Shown here: positions 27,144 through 35,257 of the stretch, piece after piece
How positions within the stretch are numbered: position 1 is the stretch's first letter
Layout: each line of letters opens with the position of its first letter
From: Octadecabacter sp. B2R22
GTDB taxonomy: Bacteria; Pseudomonadota; Alphaproteobacteria; Rhodobacterales; Rhodobacteraceae
Length of the DNA stretch: 64,000 nt
NCBI RefSeq assembly: GCF_018861045.1
Contig: NZ_JAHKQJ010000010.1
Location: 124,001 to 188,000, forward strand
Direction of reading: 5' to 3'
The notes under the pieces: model-generated
Databases searched by the model: none
Told to the model about the DNA's origin: nothing
The model's input: only the letters and a program-made list of their open reading frames with translations
Program-made: the position numbers and the translations under genes

Positions 27144-28192
27144 CAAGCGGTGACCTGCATCGCATCTTGCGCGATTTGACGCTCTTCGCGGGCCTCTACG
27201 ATATGAACGGTTACATCGCCCAAGAAGCTCAGGTGCGCCATGATGCGCTCGCGAATAGCTGCGCTGTTTTCACCAATGCCGCCCGTAAAGGCCACCGCAT
27301 CAACGCCGCCCATGGCGACAATCGCACTGCCCGCATGGCGCGCAGCCCAGTAGCAAAAATGATCAACCGCAAACTGTGCATCGTCGCTGTCAGACGCCAG
27401 CAAGTCGCGCATGTCATTGGTCCCCGCGAGCCCCTTGAGACCCGATTGTTTGTTGAGAAGGGTTCCCGCCGCTTCGATCCCAATTTCATCAGCGATCCGC
27501 AGCACAGCCATGCCATCAATACAGCCCGTGCGCGTCCCCATCGTAAGCCCTTCGAGGGGGGAGTACCCCATCGATGTAGCTACAGATTTACCGTCGCGGA
27601 TTGCGCATAGCGACGCACCATTGCCAAGATGAAGCGCCAGAAGGCGCTTGGGAATACCAGCGCCGAAATGATCCACCATCGACGCATAAGACAACCCGTG
27701 GAACCCGTAGCGCCGAATGCCCGCGTCGCGCTGGGCTTTGGGCAAGGCATAGACGGTTGCCAGATCAGGTTGCGTGGCGTGAAACGCGGTATCAAAGCTG
27801 GCAAACTGCGGCAGGTCGGGACGGGCGGAGGCCATTGCATAGATGCCCGCCAAAGCAGGGGGATTGTGAAGTGGCGCAAGCGGCACGTTCGCCTCAATCG
27901 TCGCAATTGCCGCGTCGGTGAGGCGTGTGGGTGCGGTTAACGCCGTGCCGCCATGCACAACGCGGTGCGCAACGGCGGTGATCTCGTGCCCAGAAAGCGC
28001 ATCAAGAATGACAGCGATTCCCGCACTGTGATCATGGGCCGCGACAGTCTGTTTTTTCCCCGCAACAGAGAGCACTGCATCATCATCGCCATCCCCCAAT
28101 CCGGTGAGGGTCGCGCCTGCAATTTCAGTGAGAGAGCCGTCAAAGATTGCGGCCTTAATAGAAGACGATCCGGTGTTGAGGACCAGAATCAT
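27143..28192 (-). CDS. ackA: Acetate kinase
   Basis: A 349-residue member of the acetate and sugar kinase/actin fold. Signature 1 is at the N-terminus (VLNTGSSSIKAAIFDG); HRVVHGG carries the substrate-binding Arg; FDTAFH holds the catalytic Asp; RRYGFHG, ALHLGNGAS and TMGTRTGCIDG follow. It is about 50 residues shorter than E. coli AckA, mostly in loops, but the key residues are present. It converts acetyl phosphate from Xsc to acetate with ATP gain. It overlaps pta by four bases and tauE by one. Confidence 0.9.
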   Translation of the reverse strand: MILVLNTGSSSIKAAIFDGSLTEIAGATLTGLGDGDDDAVLSVAGKKQTVAAHDHSAGIAVILDALSGHEITAVAHRVVHGGTALTAPTRLTDAAIATIEANVPLAPLHNPPALAGIYAMASARPDLPQFASFDTAFHATQPDLATVYALPKAQRDAGIRRYGFHGLSYASMVDHFGAGIPKRLLALHLGNGASLCAIRDGKSVATSMGYSPLEGLTMGTRTGCIDGMAVLRIADEIGIEAAGTLLNKQSGLKGLAGTNDMRDLLASDSDDAQFAVDHFCYWAARHAGSAIVAMGGVDAVAFTGGIGENSAAIRERIMAHLSFLGDVTVHIVEAREERQIAQDAMQVTA

Positions 28193-29124
28193 CCAGCTGC
28201 CCCCGCCAAGACAACGCCAAGTGCTGCCGACGCCAAACGCGCGGGCGCTTTTTGGCTGCGCGACGTGAGCAGGATCGGGACTTTGGCGCCCATTACGATA
28301 CCACCTGCACAGCAGCCCATGCCCAGTACCATCAATTTGAAAACCGCGTTTCCTGTTGTGATGTTGGGCGTCATGATGATGTCTGCGTCTCCGGCGACAG
28401 GGTTTTCATACCCTTTTACAGCGGCCGCTTCTTTTGAGAGGATCAAGTCCATGGCAATGGGGCCAGCAACATCCGCATCAGGCAAATGATCCTTTGCCCA
28501 TGCCGTAATCGCGGCACTTTCCATTGTGTTGTTGATCGACGGGATTGGGTCTTCTGTTGGGGCCAAAAGTGCCGCCTTAGGCCGCTGTGTCCCAAGTATT
28601 TTGGACAGCTTCACGGCGTGGGTCAAACACGCCTGTCGTGTTTCGATGCTAGGATCGACGTTGAGCGCCGCATCCGTCAACAGCAACGGGCGGTCGTGTC
28701 CCGGTGCCGTGATGTGAAAAACATGGCCACAGCGAGTGCCCTTTTCGCGCAGGCCCGCCTTGGACGGCAGTAGCCCCTTAAGGAACGTTGAGGTGTGGAC
28801 CTGACCCTTCATGATCGCATCTGCCGCGCCTTCGCGGGCGAGTTCGGCGGCTTTGACGGCGGCATCTGCATGGGGTGCGTGGATCACGGTCAGGTCGGAA
28901 ATATCGTAATTGATCTCTTCGGCGGCGGCGTAGATCTTCGCCTCATCGCCAATCAAGATTGGGTCGGCGAGGCCCGCTTCGGCTGCTTCTTTAATGCCAG
29001 TAAGCGGGGTGACAGCCCCCGCATTCACGAGTGCGACGCGTGGAACCGGAAGGCTACGCGCCTGATCCAGAAGGCGCTGGGGGGCAACAGGTGATTGGGC
29101 GGATAGAAACGGATACTCGGACAT
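28189..29124 (-). CDS. pta: Phosphate acetyltransferase (Pta/Ptb family)
   Basis: A 311-residue PTA_PTB-domain protein (VALVNAGAVTPLTGIKEAAEAGLADPILIGDEAKI at the start, then AADAIMKGQVHTSTFLKGLL, ITDAALNVDPSIETR-like and PNITTGNAVFKLMVLGMG near the end). It lies directly between xsc and ackA, so its job is to turn acetyl phosphate into acetyl-CoA. It is of the short single-domain type lacking the N-terminal DRTGG region. Translationally coupled to ackA by ATGA. Confidence 0.88.
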   Translation of the reverse strand: MSEYPFLSAQSPVAPQRLLDQARSLPVPRVALVNAGAVTPLTGIKEAAEAGLADPILIGDEAKIYAAAEEINYDISDLTVIHAPHADAAVKAAELAREGAADAIMKGQVHTSTFLKGLLPSKAGLREKGTRCGHVFHITAPGHDRPLLLTDAALNVDPSIETRQACLTHAVKLSKILGTQRPKAALLAPTEDPIPSINNTMESAAITAWAKDHLPDADVAGPIAMDLILSKEAAAVKGYENPVAGDADIIMTPNITTGNAVFKLMVLGMGCCAGGIVMGAKVPILLTSRSQKAPARLASAALGVVLAGAAG

Positions 29125-29196
29125 GAAAACGCGGGCCTTTCAATGGGGGCGGTTCGGGGTGGATTTCTCTACCCCGAACCTATCTTTCAAGGCCAG

Positions 29197-30978
29197 TTAC
29201 GCAAGCGGTTGCTTACGCATGTCGTCTTTGCTGATGCCTGCAACTTTTACAGGCTTCTTCATGGCGTCACGACGGAATGGCTCACCGAGTTCTTGGTTGA
29301 TCATGGCTTCGATCAGAGTGGTGATGCCGTTTTCCATCTGGTCTTTGATCGCTTGATCCAAAGCCGCTGTCAGCTCGTCTTGAGTGCGCGCGACGACGCC
29401 CTTCAGGCCACAAGCTTTGGCGATGCCAGCGTAGGACACATCTTCGTCGAGCTCTGTGCCAACAAAGTTGTCGTCAAACCACAGGGTCGAGTTACGCTTT
29501 TCCGCGCCCCACTGATAGTTGCGGAACACGATTTGCGTGATCGCAGGCCAGTCACCACGGCCAATCGCCGTCAGTTCGTTGACGGAAATACCGAACGCCC
29601 CGTCACCCGCGAAACCAACGACCGGAACATCAGGGCGGCCGATCTTCGCACCAACGATGGACGGCAAGCCGTAGCCACACGGGCCAAACAGACCCGGCGC
29701 CAGATACTTGCGGCTGTCATTGAAGGACGGGTAGGCGTTCCCGATCGCACAGTTGTTGCCGATGTCAGAACTGATGATCGCCTCAACAGGCAAAGCTGCC
29801 TGAATAGCACGCCATGCCATGCGCGGTGCCATCCAGTCTGGTTTGGCATTACGAGCGCGTTCGTTCCATGTGGTGCCCGGATCGTCCTGCTCGTCCGTCA
29901 TAGACGTCAGTTCTTGCGCCCATGCGGATTTGGTTTGTGCGATGGTGTCTTTGCGGGCGCTGCGGTTTGCGTCACCTGCGCTGTCGGACAGGTTTGCCGC
30001 GATGCCGGATGCCACCTTAGCTGCATCACCAACAATTCCGACTGTGACTTTCTTGGTCAAACCGATGCGGTCAGGGTTGATATCAACCTGAATGATCTTG
30101 GCCTCGGACGGCCAGTATTCCATGCCGTAACCTGGTAGGGTGGAGAATGGGTTCAGGCGCGTGCCAAGGCACAAGACAACATCGGCCTGTTTGATCAGCT
30201 CCATGCCAGCCTTGGATCCGTTATAGCCCAATGGACCAGCAAACAGTGGGTGATTGCCGGGAAATGCGTCGTTGTGCTGGTACCCAACACAAACAGGCGC
30301 ATCCAAGGTCTCAGCCAGAACGCGGGAGGCTTCGATGCCGCCCTTGGACAGGATTGTGCCTGCGCCGTTCAGGATCACTGGGAATTTCGCGTTGGACAAA
30401 AGGTCAGCCGCTTCTTGCACGGCAGCTTCGCCACCTTGTGGCAATTCAAAGTCCACGATGACAGGCAGTTCAATGTCGATGACCTGTGTCCAGAAATCAC
30501 GTGGAACGTTGATCTGTGCAGGTGCGGATGCGCGTTTTGCCTGCATGATCACACGGTTCAGCGTTTCGGCAATACGGGTGGGGTCGCGCACTTCTTCTTG
30601 GTAGGCGACGCAATCGGCGAACAGGTTCATCTGTTCCATTTCTTGGAAACCACCCTGACCGATTGTTTTGTTCGCGGCTTGTGGTGTCACAAGAAGAACA
30701 GGCGTGTGGTTCCAATACGCTGTTTTAACAGCTGTCACGAAGTTGGTGATACCTGGACCGTTTTGCGCGATCATCATGGACATCTTGCCAGTTGCGCGCG
30801 TGAAACCGTCAGCCATCATGCCGCCGGAAGTCTCATGGGCGCAGTCCCAGAACTTGATCCCTGCATCAGGAAAAATGTCTGAAATAGGCATCATTGCGGA
30901 ACCGATAATCCCGAAGGCGTTATCGATGCCATGCATCTGAAGTGTTTTTACGAAGGCTTCTTCGGTCGTCATTTTCAT
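29197..30978 (-). CDS. xsc: Sulfoacetaldehyde acetyltransferase
   Basis: A 593-residue thiamine-diphosphate enzyme that splits sulfoacetaldehyde with phosphate into acetyl phosphate and sulfite. The start MKMTTEEAFVKTLQMHGI and FGIIGSAMMPISDIFP are typical of Xsc, and the ThDP/Mg site is in VGFAGDGAFGIS, followed by FRNYQWGAEKRN. Length is normal. ATG 30978 follows AGGGG; upstream in-frame codons add an unlikely MDTGDSH. First gene of the eight-gene leftward operon; TauR-like repeats lie 58-90 bp upstream. Confidence 0.95.
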   Translation of the reverse strand: MKMTTEEAFVKTLQMHGIDNAFGIIGSAMMPISDIFPDAGIKFWDCAHETSGGMMADGFTRATGKMSMMIAQNGPGITNFVTAVKTAYWNHTPVLLVTPQAANKTIGQGGFQEMEQMNLFADCVAYQEEVRDPTRIAETLNRVIMQAKRASAPAQINVPRDFWTQVIDIELPVIVDFELPQGGEAAVQEAADLLSNAKFPVILNGAGTILSKGGIEASRVLAETLDAPVCVGYQHNDAFPGNHPLFAGPLGYNGSKAGMELIKQADVVLCLGTRLNPFSTLPGYGMEYWPSEAKIIQVDINPDRIGLTKKVTVGIVGDAAKVASGIAANLSDSAGDANRSARKDTIAQTKSAWAQELTSMTDEQDDPGTTWNERARNAKPDWMAPRMAWRAIQAALPVEAIISSDIGNNCAIGNAYPSFNDSRKYLAPGLFGPCGYGLPSIVGAKIGRPDVPVVGFAGDGAFGISVNELTAIGRGDWPAITQIVFRNYQWGAEKRNSTLWFDDNFVGTELDEDVSYAGIAKACGLKGVVARTQDELTAALDQAIKDQMENGITTLIEAMINQELGEPFRRDAMKKPVKVAGISKDDMRKQPLA

Positions 30979-31035
30979 ATGGGAATCCCCTGTGTCCAAG
31001 CTTGCTGCGAAGGTAAGGTTTTTGGCGGGTTTGGG

Positions 31036-31068
31036 TTAGGTCCAGTTGGGCGGCTCGCTTATGGCCAC
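31036..31068 (-). promoter_or_regulatory. Probable TauR operator upstream of xsc
   Basis: On the minus strand GTGGCCATAA is followed after 13 bases by CTGGACCTAA: two direct repeats with a 23-bp period, 58-90 bp before the xsc start. From memory, the R. capsulatus TauR site is a direct repeat close to CTGGACYTAA, which the proximal copy matches exactly. Confidence 0.65.
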
Positions 31069-31078
31069 TTGACTGGTC

Positions 31079-32542
31079 TTACCCCATCTCTTGCAGGGTT
31101 CGCGCCAGAATGTCGATGCCCTGCGCGATACGCGACGACGGGATCGAACTATAGGCAAGGCGGTAGTAGTTCTGCGGGGCATCTTCGCCCGCAAAAAACT
31201 TCTGTCCCGGTTCGATCAGAACACCCTTGGGGCGCAGTCGTTCTGCGAGGTCAGCGGTGTTTATGTGGTCGGGCGCGCGCATCCACTGCGCCGAGCCGCC
31301 AAAGCTCCCCGCGCCAGCCACTCTGAGGTCGTGGTCATGAACCGCCTGATCCATGACTTTGCGTCGATCATGAAAGGCACGGCTCATCCGGCGCACAAGG
31401 GCGTCATAGTGCCCGCGTGACAGAAAATAGGTGACCGTGCGTTGAATGTGGCCCGGTGGGTGGCGCAAGACCGAGGCACGAAGGGCGCGGGCCTCACGGA
31501 TAAAGGGTGCAGGTCCCACGAGGTAGCCCAACCGTAACCCCGGAAAGATCGATTTCGAGAAACTGCCGACATAGATAACCCGCCCATTCTGGTCGAGCGA
31601 TTTGAGCGCGGGCGATGGCGGCTTGAGAAAGGACATCTCGAATTCATAGTCGTCTTCAACGATGATAAAATCATCGGCTTCCGCTTTGTCGAGTAAGGCC
31701 CGTCGCCGCGCCATCGTCATGGTCGCCGCTGTCGGGCATTGGTGGCTTGGGGTTGTGAAAACGACGTCCGTTCCATCGGGCAGCGCATCAGGTGGCAGCC
31801 CATCGCTGTCCACGGGAATCGAGTGCAAATGGCAGCGCGATTGCTCAAGAATGCCGCGTAGGTTCGGATAACACGGGTCTTCGATGGCGGCCGTACGGCG
31901 TTGCGTTAACAAGACTTGCGCCGTCAGCCACAGCGCGTTCTGCGCCCCAAGCGTCAGAAGGATTTCATCCGGCTTGGCAAGGATACCGCGGCGGGGCAGG
32001 GTCTGGCGTGCAATGAAATCCAGAAGTTTTGGATCGTCGGTGTCGAAATAGTCGGCCGTCAGTGCGCCAAAGTCCTTACGCCCCAATGCTTCGAGCGCGC
32101 AAAGCCGCCAGTTGGCGGTATCAAATAAGGTCGGGTCGGCTTGTCCGTAGATGAACGGGTAACGGTAACTGGCCCAGTCAGAGGGCTTTGTCAGTCTATC
32201 GTCGGTCGTGAATTTCTGACCAATTGCTCGGGTCCAATCGACTGTGCTGTTCTCGCTTGCGGTGGCGGGAAAGGCGGGCGGTTCAGGGGCGTTGTCGGAC
32301 ACAAAATATCCAGACCGACCCTTGGCCACGATATAATCATCCGCAAGCAGTTCGGTGAACGCCAAGGTGACGGTAATGCGGCTCACGCCGAGGTGGTGCG
32401 CCAATTTGCGCGACGAGGGGAGCTTTTCTCCTGCACGGAATCGACCTGTCAGGATGCCCTCAGCGACCAACTGTCGGATTTGGGTTTGCAGGGTCCCCTC
32501 TGCATTGGATTCTAAGAAAAAGGTTTCAACAGGAAGCGCCAT
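31079..32542 (-). CDS. tauR: MocR-type GntR regulator of taurine genes, TauR
   Basis: A 487-residue MocR/GntR regulator. The N-terminal winged helix (about residues 15-80; KLPSSRKLAHHLGVSRITVTLAF) is fused to a fold-type-I aminotransferase-like domain with the PLP lysine in the segment VGSFSKSIFPGLRLGYL. TauR proteins activate taurine catabolic genes when taurine reacts with PLP. It is immediately upstream of xsc on the same strand (100 bp). No Shine-Dalgarno sequence is visible; instead the ATG forms the end of a perfect 11-bp palindrome. Confidence 0.88.
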   Translation of the reverse strand: MALPVETFFLESNAEGTLQTQIRQLVAEGILTGRFRAGEKLPSSRKLAHHLGVSRITVTLAFTELLADDYIVAKGRSGYFVSDNAPEPPAFPATASENSTVDWTRAIGQKFTTDDRLTKPSDWASYRYPFIYGQADPTLFDTANWRLCALEALGRKDFGALTADYFDTDDPKLLDFIARQTLPRRGILAKPDEILLTLGAQNALWLTAQVLLTQRRTAAIEDPCYPNLRGILEQSRCHLHSIPVDSDGLPPDALPDGTDVVFTTPSHQCPTAATMTMARRRALLDKAEADDFIIVEDDYEFEMSFLKPPSPALKSLDQNGRVIYVGSFSKSIFPGLRLGYLVGPAPFIREARALRASVLRHPPGHIQRTVTYFLSRGHYDALVRRMSRAFHDRRKVMDQAVHDHDLRVAGAGSFGGSAQWMRAPDHINTADLAERLRPKGVLIEPGQKFFAGEDAPQNYYRLAYSSIPSSRIAQGIDILARTLQEMG

Positions 32543-32566
32543 GGGGCCAGCTTATCTGGCCCCATG
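32540..32566. promoter_or_regulatory. Perfect 11-bp palindrome covering the tauR start codon
   Basis: CATGGGGCCAG-CTTAT-CTGGCCCCATG. The minus-strand ATG of tauR is the last arm. CTGGCCCCAT resembles the TauR half-sites at tpa (CTGGCCCTAT). It may be an autoregulatory operator or an mRNA hairpin that hides the start codon. Confidence 0.6.
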
Positions 32567-32591
32567 TGTCGCGTAAACTGGTCTTATTGCC

Positions 32592-34562
32592 TTATTGGCG
32601 AGCAGCAACTTCGGCGGCAAACGCACGGCTATCAACCGCCAAGTTGGCTTGACCAAACGGTGATTTCTCGTCCTCGGTGTCAAAGAACTGGCTGTCGAGC
32701 GCTACAACGTTCCATTCCCCATTCAGGTTCAACAAGAACGGCGATCCGCTGTCGCCTTTCGCTGTATCGCACTCATGCAGAACTGAGCTGTCGTTGAAGG
32801 CTTGGACGATGCGGCACCCGCTGTTGCCTGACAGGTTGTCGCCCGTGTCCCAAGAATATCCCGCCTGATTGACGATCAATCCGGAACGGCCGATCTGCGT
32901 CAGTTCAGTCGCGGTCAATTCATGGACGTTCAAATAGCCGACTTGGTCGCCAAGCGGCGAGGCGAGTTCAAGCAAAGCCCAATCGTCACCGTTGCCGCCG
33001 CCCGCTGGGGCTGAATCCGGTGTGTAACCTGGGAAGGCATAGGCGCTGCGCACTTTGGCTTCGCCCATATTGTTGCCAAGCGACTGCCCCGCATAAAAGA
33101 AGTCTGGTGTGATAAGGTGGTTGTCTTCATCAAAGATGCAGTGTGCAGCGGTCAGAACCAAAGACGGACCAACAAGCGTACCGGTGCAATACCCGTCGAT
33201 TGACCCGATCGCCCGCCAAGGCATTTGGGTGGCATCGACAAGAAAGCGATCATCACGACCAAAGAAGTGATTTTCCAATCCAGCAGGGCGCGATCGGCCA
33301 AGACAATCGGCCGTGTCCGTGAACGCCTCGCAGGTGTTGTCGCCGCCGCTGGCCTCGTTGCAGATACCATCAAAAGCGGTACTGCAGGTGTCCGTGCGGT
33401 TGCGAAGGTAAGCAACATCGGCGCAATCCGTGACGTCTGTTCCGGAAGTGCAGTTGTTCGTCCCGATGCCGGGTTCGTCGCATTCGTTGTCATTGGCCCA
33501 GCGACAAGAATCCTCACCGCCCAGCGCCATCGCACGGCAATCGGACGCATCCGTACCCGGTGTGCAATAAACAGTCCCGCCAAAGTTCACATCATCGCAT
33601 TCCGCGTCGTTTGCATATTCGCAGCTGTCATCGCCCAATTGCGCGCGCAACGTATCTGGGACCAACTCCAACAGCCGCGCCAAGGCCTCTGGCGAGTTGC
33701 CGAAGTTATTGCAGTCCGTGGAATCCGACCCGTCAACACAGGCGCCGCCACCGCCGTAACGCAATTCGTCACACTCGTTGTCGTTGGCCCATTGGCAGCT
33801 GTCATCATCAAGACCAGCGGCCAGTTGGCGGCAATCGGTGGTGTCTGTGCCTTCGGCGCAATAATCGCCTCCGCCGTAGCGGAGCTCGTCGCATTCGTTG
33901 TCATTTGCGTATTCGCATGTATCACCGGGGCCGCCTGTGGGGGTCTCGGAAATGTTGGCCCCGCCAGCGCTACAATCATTCGCGTCCGTGCCGTCGGCGC
34001 AATACCCGCCGCCGCCGAACCGCGCTTCGTCGCATTCATTGTCGTTGGCATAAAGACAGGAGTTGTCACCATCAGCCGCGCCTGCGGTTCCGTTTACCAA
34101 GGCGATACAATCGCTCGCGTCTGTTCCGGGCGTGCAAGCCCCCGTTCCGCCAAGGTTTCCATCATCGCATTCGTCGTCATTGTTCCAGCGGCAGGTGTTG
34201 TTGCCAAGGCTGCGGATTACGTCGTTTTCAAGCTCGAGCGCCAATGCGCGTTCCATAAAGTTACGTTCCCGATCACCCTGCCATTGCAGGCAATCTGTCG
34301 TGTCAGACCCGTCCAGACAGGCCCCGCCGCGGCCATATCGGAATTCATCACACTCACCATCATTGGCCCATTGGCAGCTATCATCTGCAATGCCTTGGCT
34401 AACCAACCGGCAATCGGTGGTGTCTGTTCCGTCGTCACAATAGCCCTGTCCGCCGTATCGAGCTTCATCACATTCATTGTCATTGGCAAATTCGCAGCTG
34501 TCTTGGGCATTAGCAGGTAGCGCGATCACAAATGTCACGAGGATGATGAAATATCGAAGCAT
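32592..34562 (-). CDS. Secreted trypsin-like serine protease with nine four-cysteine repeats
   Basis: A 656-residue exported protein. A signal peptide (about residues 1-19, ending ANA) is followed by nine repeats (residues 23-420), each with cysteines spaced C-x7-C-x10-C-x8-C (x9 in place of x10 in repeats 8 and 9) and the words ANDNECDE, RYGG and DGTDTTDC. A trypsin-fold (S1) protease domain follows (about 448-656) with triad H474 (TAAHC), D527 (DDWALLE) and S605 (KGDSGSPF). The repeats are highly acidic and may bind calcium, recalling LDL-A or Notch-type modules, but I do not recognise the family. It sits between tauR and tpa. Confidence 0.8.
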   Translation of the reverse strand: MLRYFIILVTFVIALPANAQDSCEFANDNECDEARYGGQGYCDDGTDTTDCRLVSQGIADDSCQWANDGECDEFRYGRGGACLDGSDTTDCLQWQGDRERNFMERALALELENDVIRSLGNNTCRWNNDDECDDGNLGGTGACTPGTDASDCIALVNGTAGAADGDNSCLYANDNECDEARFGGGGYCADGTDANDCSAGGANISETPTGGPGDTCEYANDNECDELRYGGGDYCAEGTDTTDCRQLAAGLDDDSCQWANDNECDELRYGGGGACVDGSDSTDCNNFGNSPEALARLLELVPDTLRAQLGDDSCEYANDAECDDVNFGGTVYCTPGTDASDCRAMALGGEDSCRWANDNECDEPGIGTNNCTSGTDVTDCADVAYLRNRTDTCSTAFDGICNEASGGDNTCEAFTDTADCLGRSRPAGLENHFFGRDDRFLVDATQMPWRAIGSIDGYCTGTLVGPSLVLTAAHCIFDEDNHLITPDFFYAGQSLGNNMGEAKVRSAYAFPGYTPDSAPAGGGNGDDWALLELASPLGDQVGYLNVHELTATELTQIGRSGLIVNQAGYSWDTGDNLSGNSGCRIVQAFNDSSVLHECDTAKGDSGSPFLLNLNGEWNVVALDSQFFDTEDEKSPFGQANLAVDSRAFAAEVAARQ

Positions 34563-34602
34563 AAGAAAACCTATTGTCTAACTTGAATTGCTTTATCATG
34601 GG

Positions 34603-34639
34603 CAAAACAAAGGGCTGGGTCCACTAAGAACCCAGCCCT
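34603..34639 (-). terminator. Terminator after the three-repeat cysteine protein
   Basis: Minus strand: AGGGCTGGGT and ACCCAGCCCT, a perfect 10-bp stem with a nine-base loop, then TTTGTTTTG. It separates the 34675-35154 gene from the protease gene. Confidence 0.85.
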
Positions 34640-34674
34640 CAATTGAAAATCCGGAGCGTTGTGCGCTTCGGGCC

Positions 34675-35154
34675 TTAGTTTACGGGTTTGAGCGCAACGC
34701 AGTCCATCGCGTCTGTACCTGCATCACAAGCGCCAGTGCCGCCAAAGTTCGGGTCATCACATTCGTCGTCATAGGACCAGCGGCATGTGTTGTCGCCAAG
34801 CAGTGTCACGATTGGGGCAGCCACACCAAGGCCTGCTGCGCGTTCAAGGAACGTTGCCTCGCGGTCGACTTGCCAAGCGGCACAGTCTGTCGCGTCAGAT
34901 CCATCCTGACATGCGCCGGTGCCGTTGTAGCGGTATTCGTCACATTCGCCATCATTGGCAAAGGAACAGCTATCGTCGTTGACCCCAGCGCTGAGCAATG
35001 TGCAGTCGGTGGTGTCTGTTCCATCGTCGCAGTAGCCCATACCACCGTAACGCACTTCGTCGCATTCATTGTCGTTGGCGAATTCGCAGCTGTCATTTGC
35101 AAGCGCTGGCAAGGCGATAACGCAGGTAAGCAATATGAGGAGAGACCGAAACAT
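34675..35154 (-). CDS. Stand-alone secreted protein with three four-cysteine repeats
   Basis: A 159-residue exported protein: a signal peptide (MFRSLLILLTCVIALPALA) and three repeats of the C-x7-C-x10-C-x8-C type, with a helical linker of about 28 residues between repeats 2 and 3. It is a paralogue of the N-terminal part of the neighbouring protease: signal peptide, repeats A and B, linker and repeat C line up with protease residues 1-152. It has no catalytic domain. It could be a ligand, inhibitor or decoy for the protease or its target. It has its own terminator, so is probably transcribed separately. Confidence 0.75.
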   Translation of the reverse strand: MFRSLLILLTCVIALPALANDSCEFANDNECDEVRYGGMGYCDDGTDTTDCTLLSAGVNDDSCSFANDGECDEYRYNGTGACQDGSDATDCAAWQVDREATFLERAAGLGVAAPIVTLLGDNTCRWSYDDECDDPNFGGTGACDAGTDAMDCVALKPVN

Positions 35155-35200
35155 GAGGGGAACCTTTCAAGGTATTAAAAACTGTGCGCCCATCATGCGG

Positions 35201-35235
35201 AAAACAAAAGGGCGGGTCCAGTCGTGAACCCGCCC
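35201..35235 (-). terminator. Terminator after tpa
   Basis: Minus strand: GGGCGGGT and ACCCGCCC (8-bp stem, ten-base loop) followed by CTTTTGTTTT. It resembles the terminator at 34603-34639, including the flanking AAAACAAA on the plus strand. Confidence 0.85.
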
Positions 35236-35257
35236 CTTGCCAAACTTAGTTTTGCTT

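Noticed and set aside
32540-32566. Palindrome at the tauR start as a terminator for the protease gene
   Set aside because: No T-run follows on either strand and it contains the tauR start codon, so a regulatory role is more likely.
33225-34520. A 431-codon open frame on the plus strand opposite the cysteine-repeat protease
   Set aside because: It is exactly antisense to the repeats; their regular codon pattern keeps the opposite frame open. The minus strand has a signal peptide, conserved repeats and a full catalytic triad.
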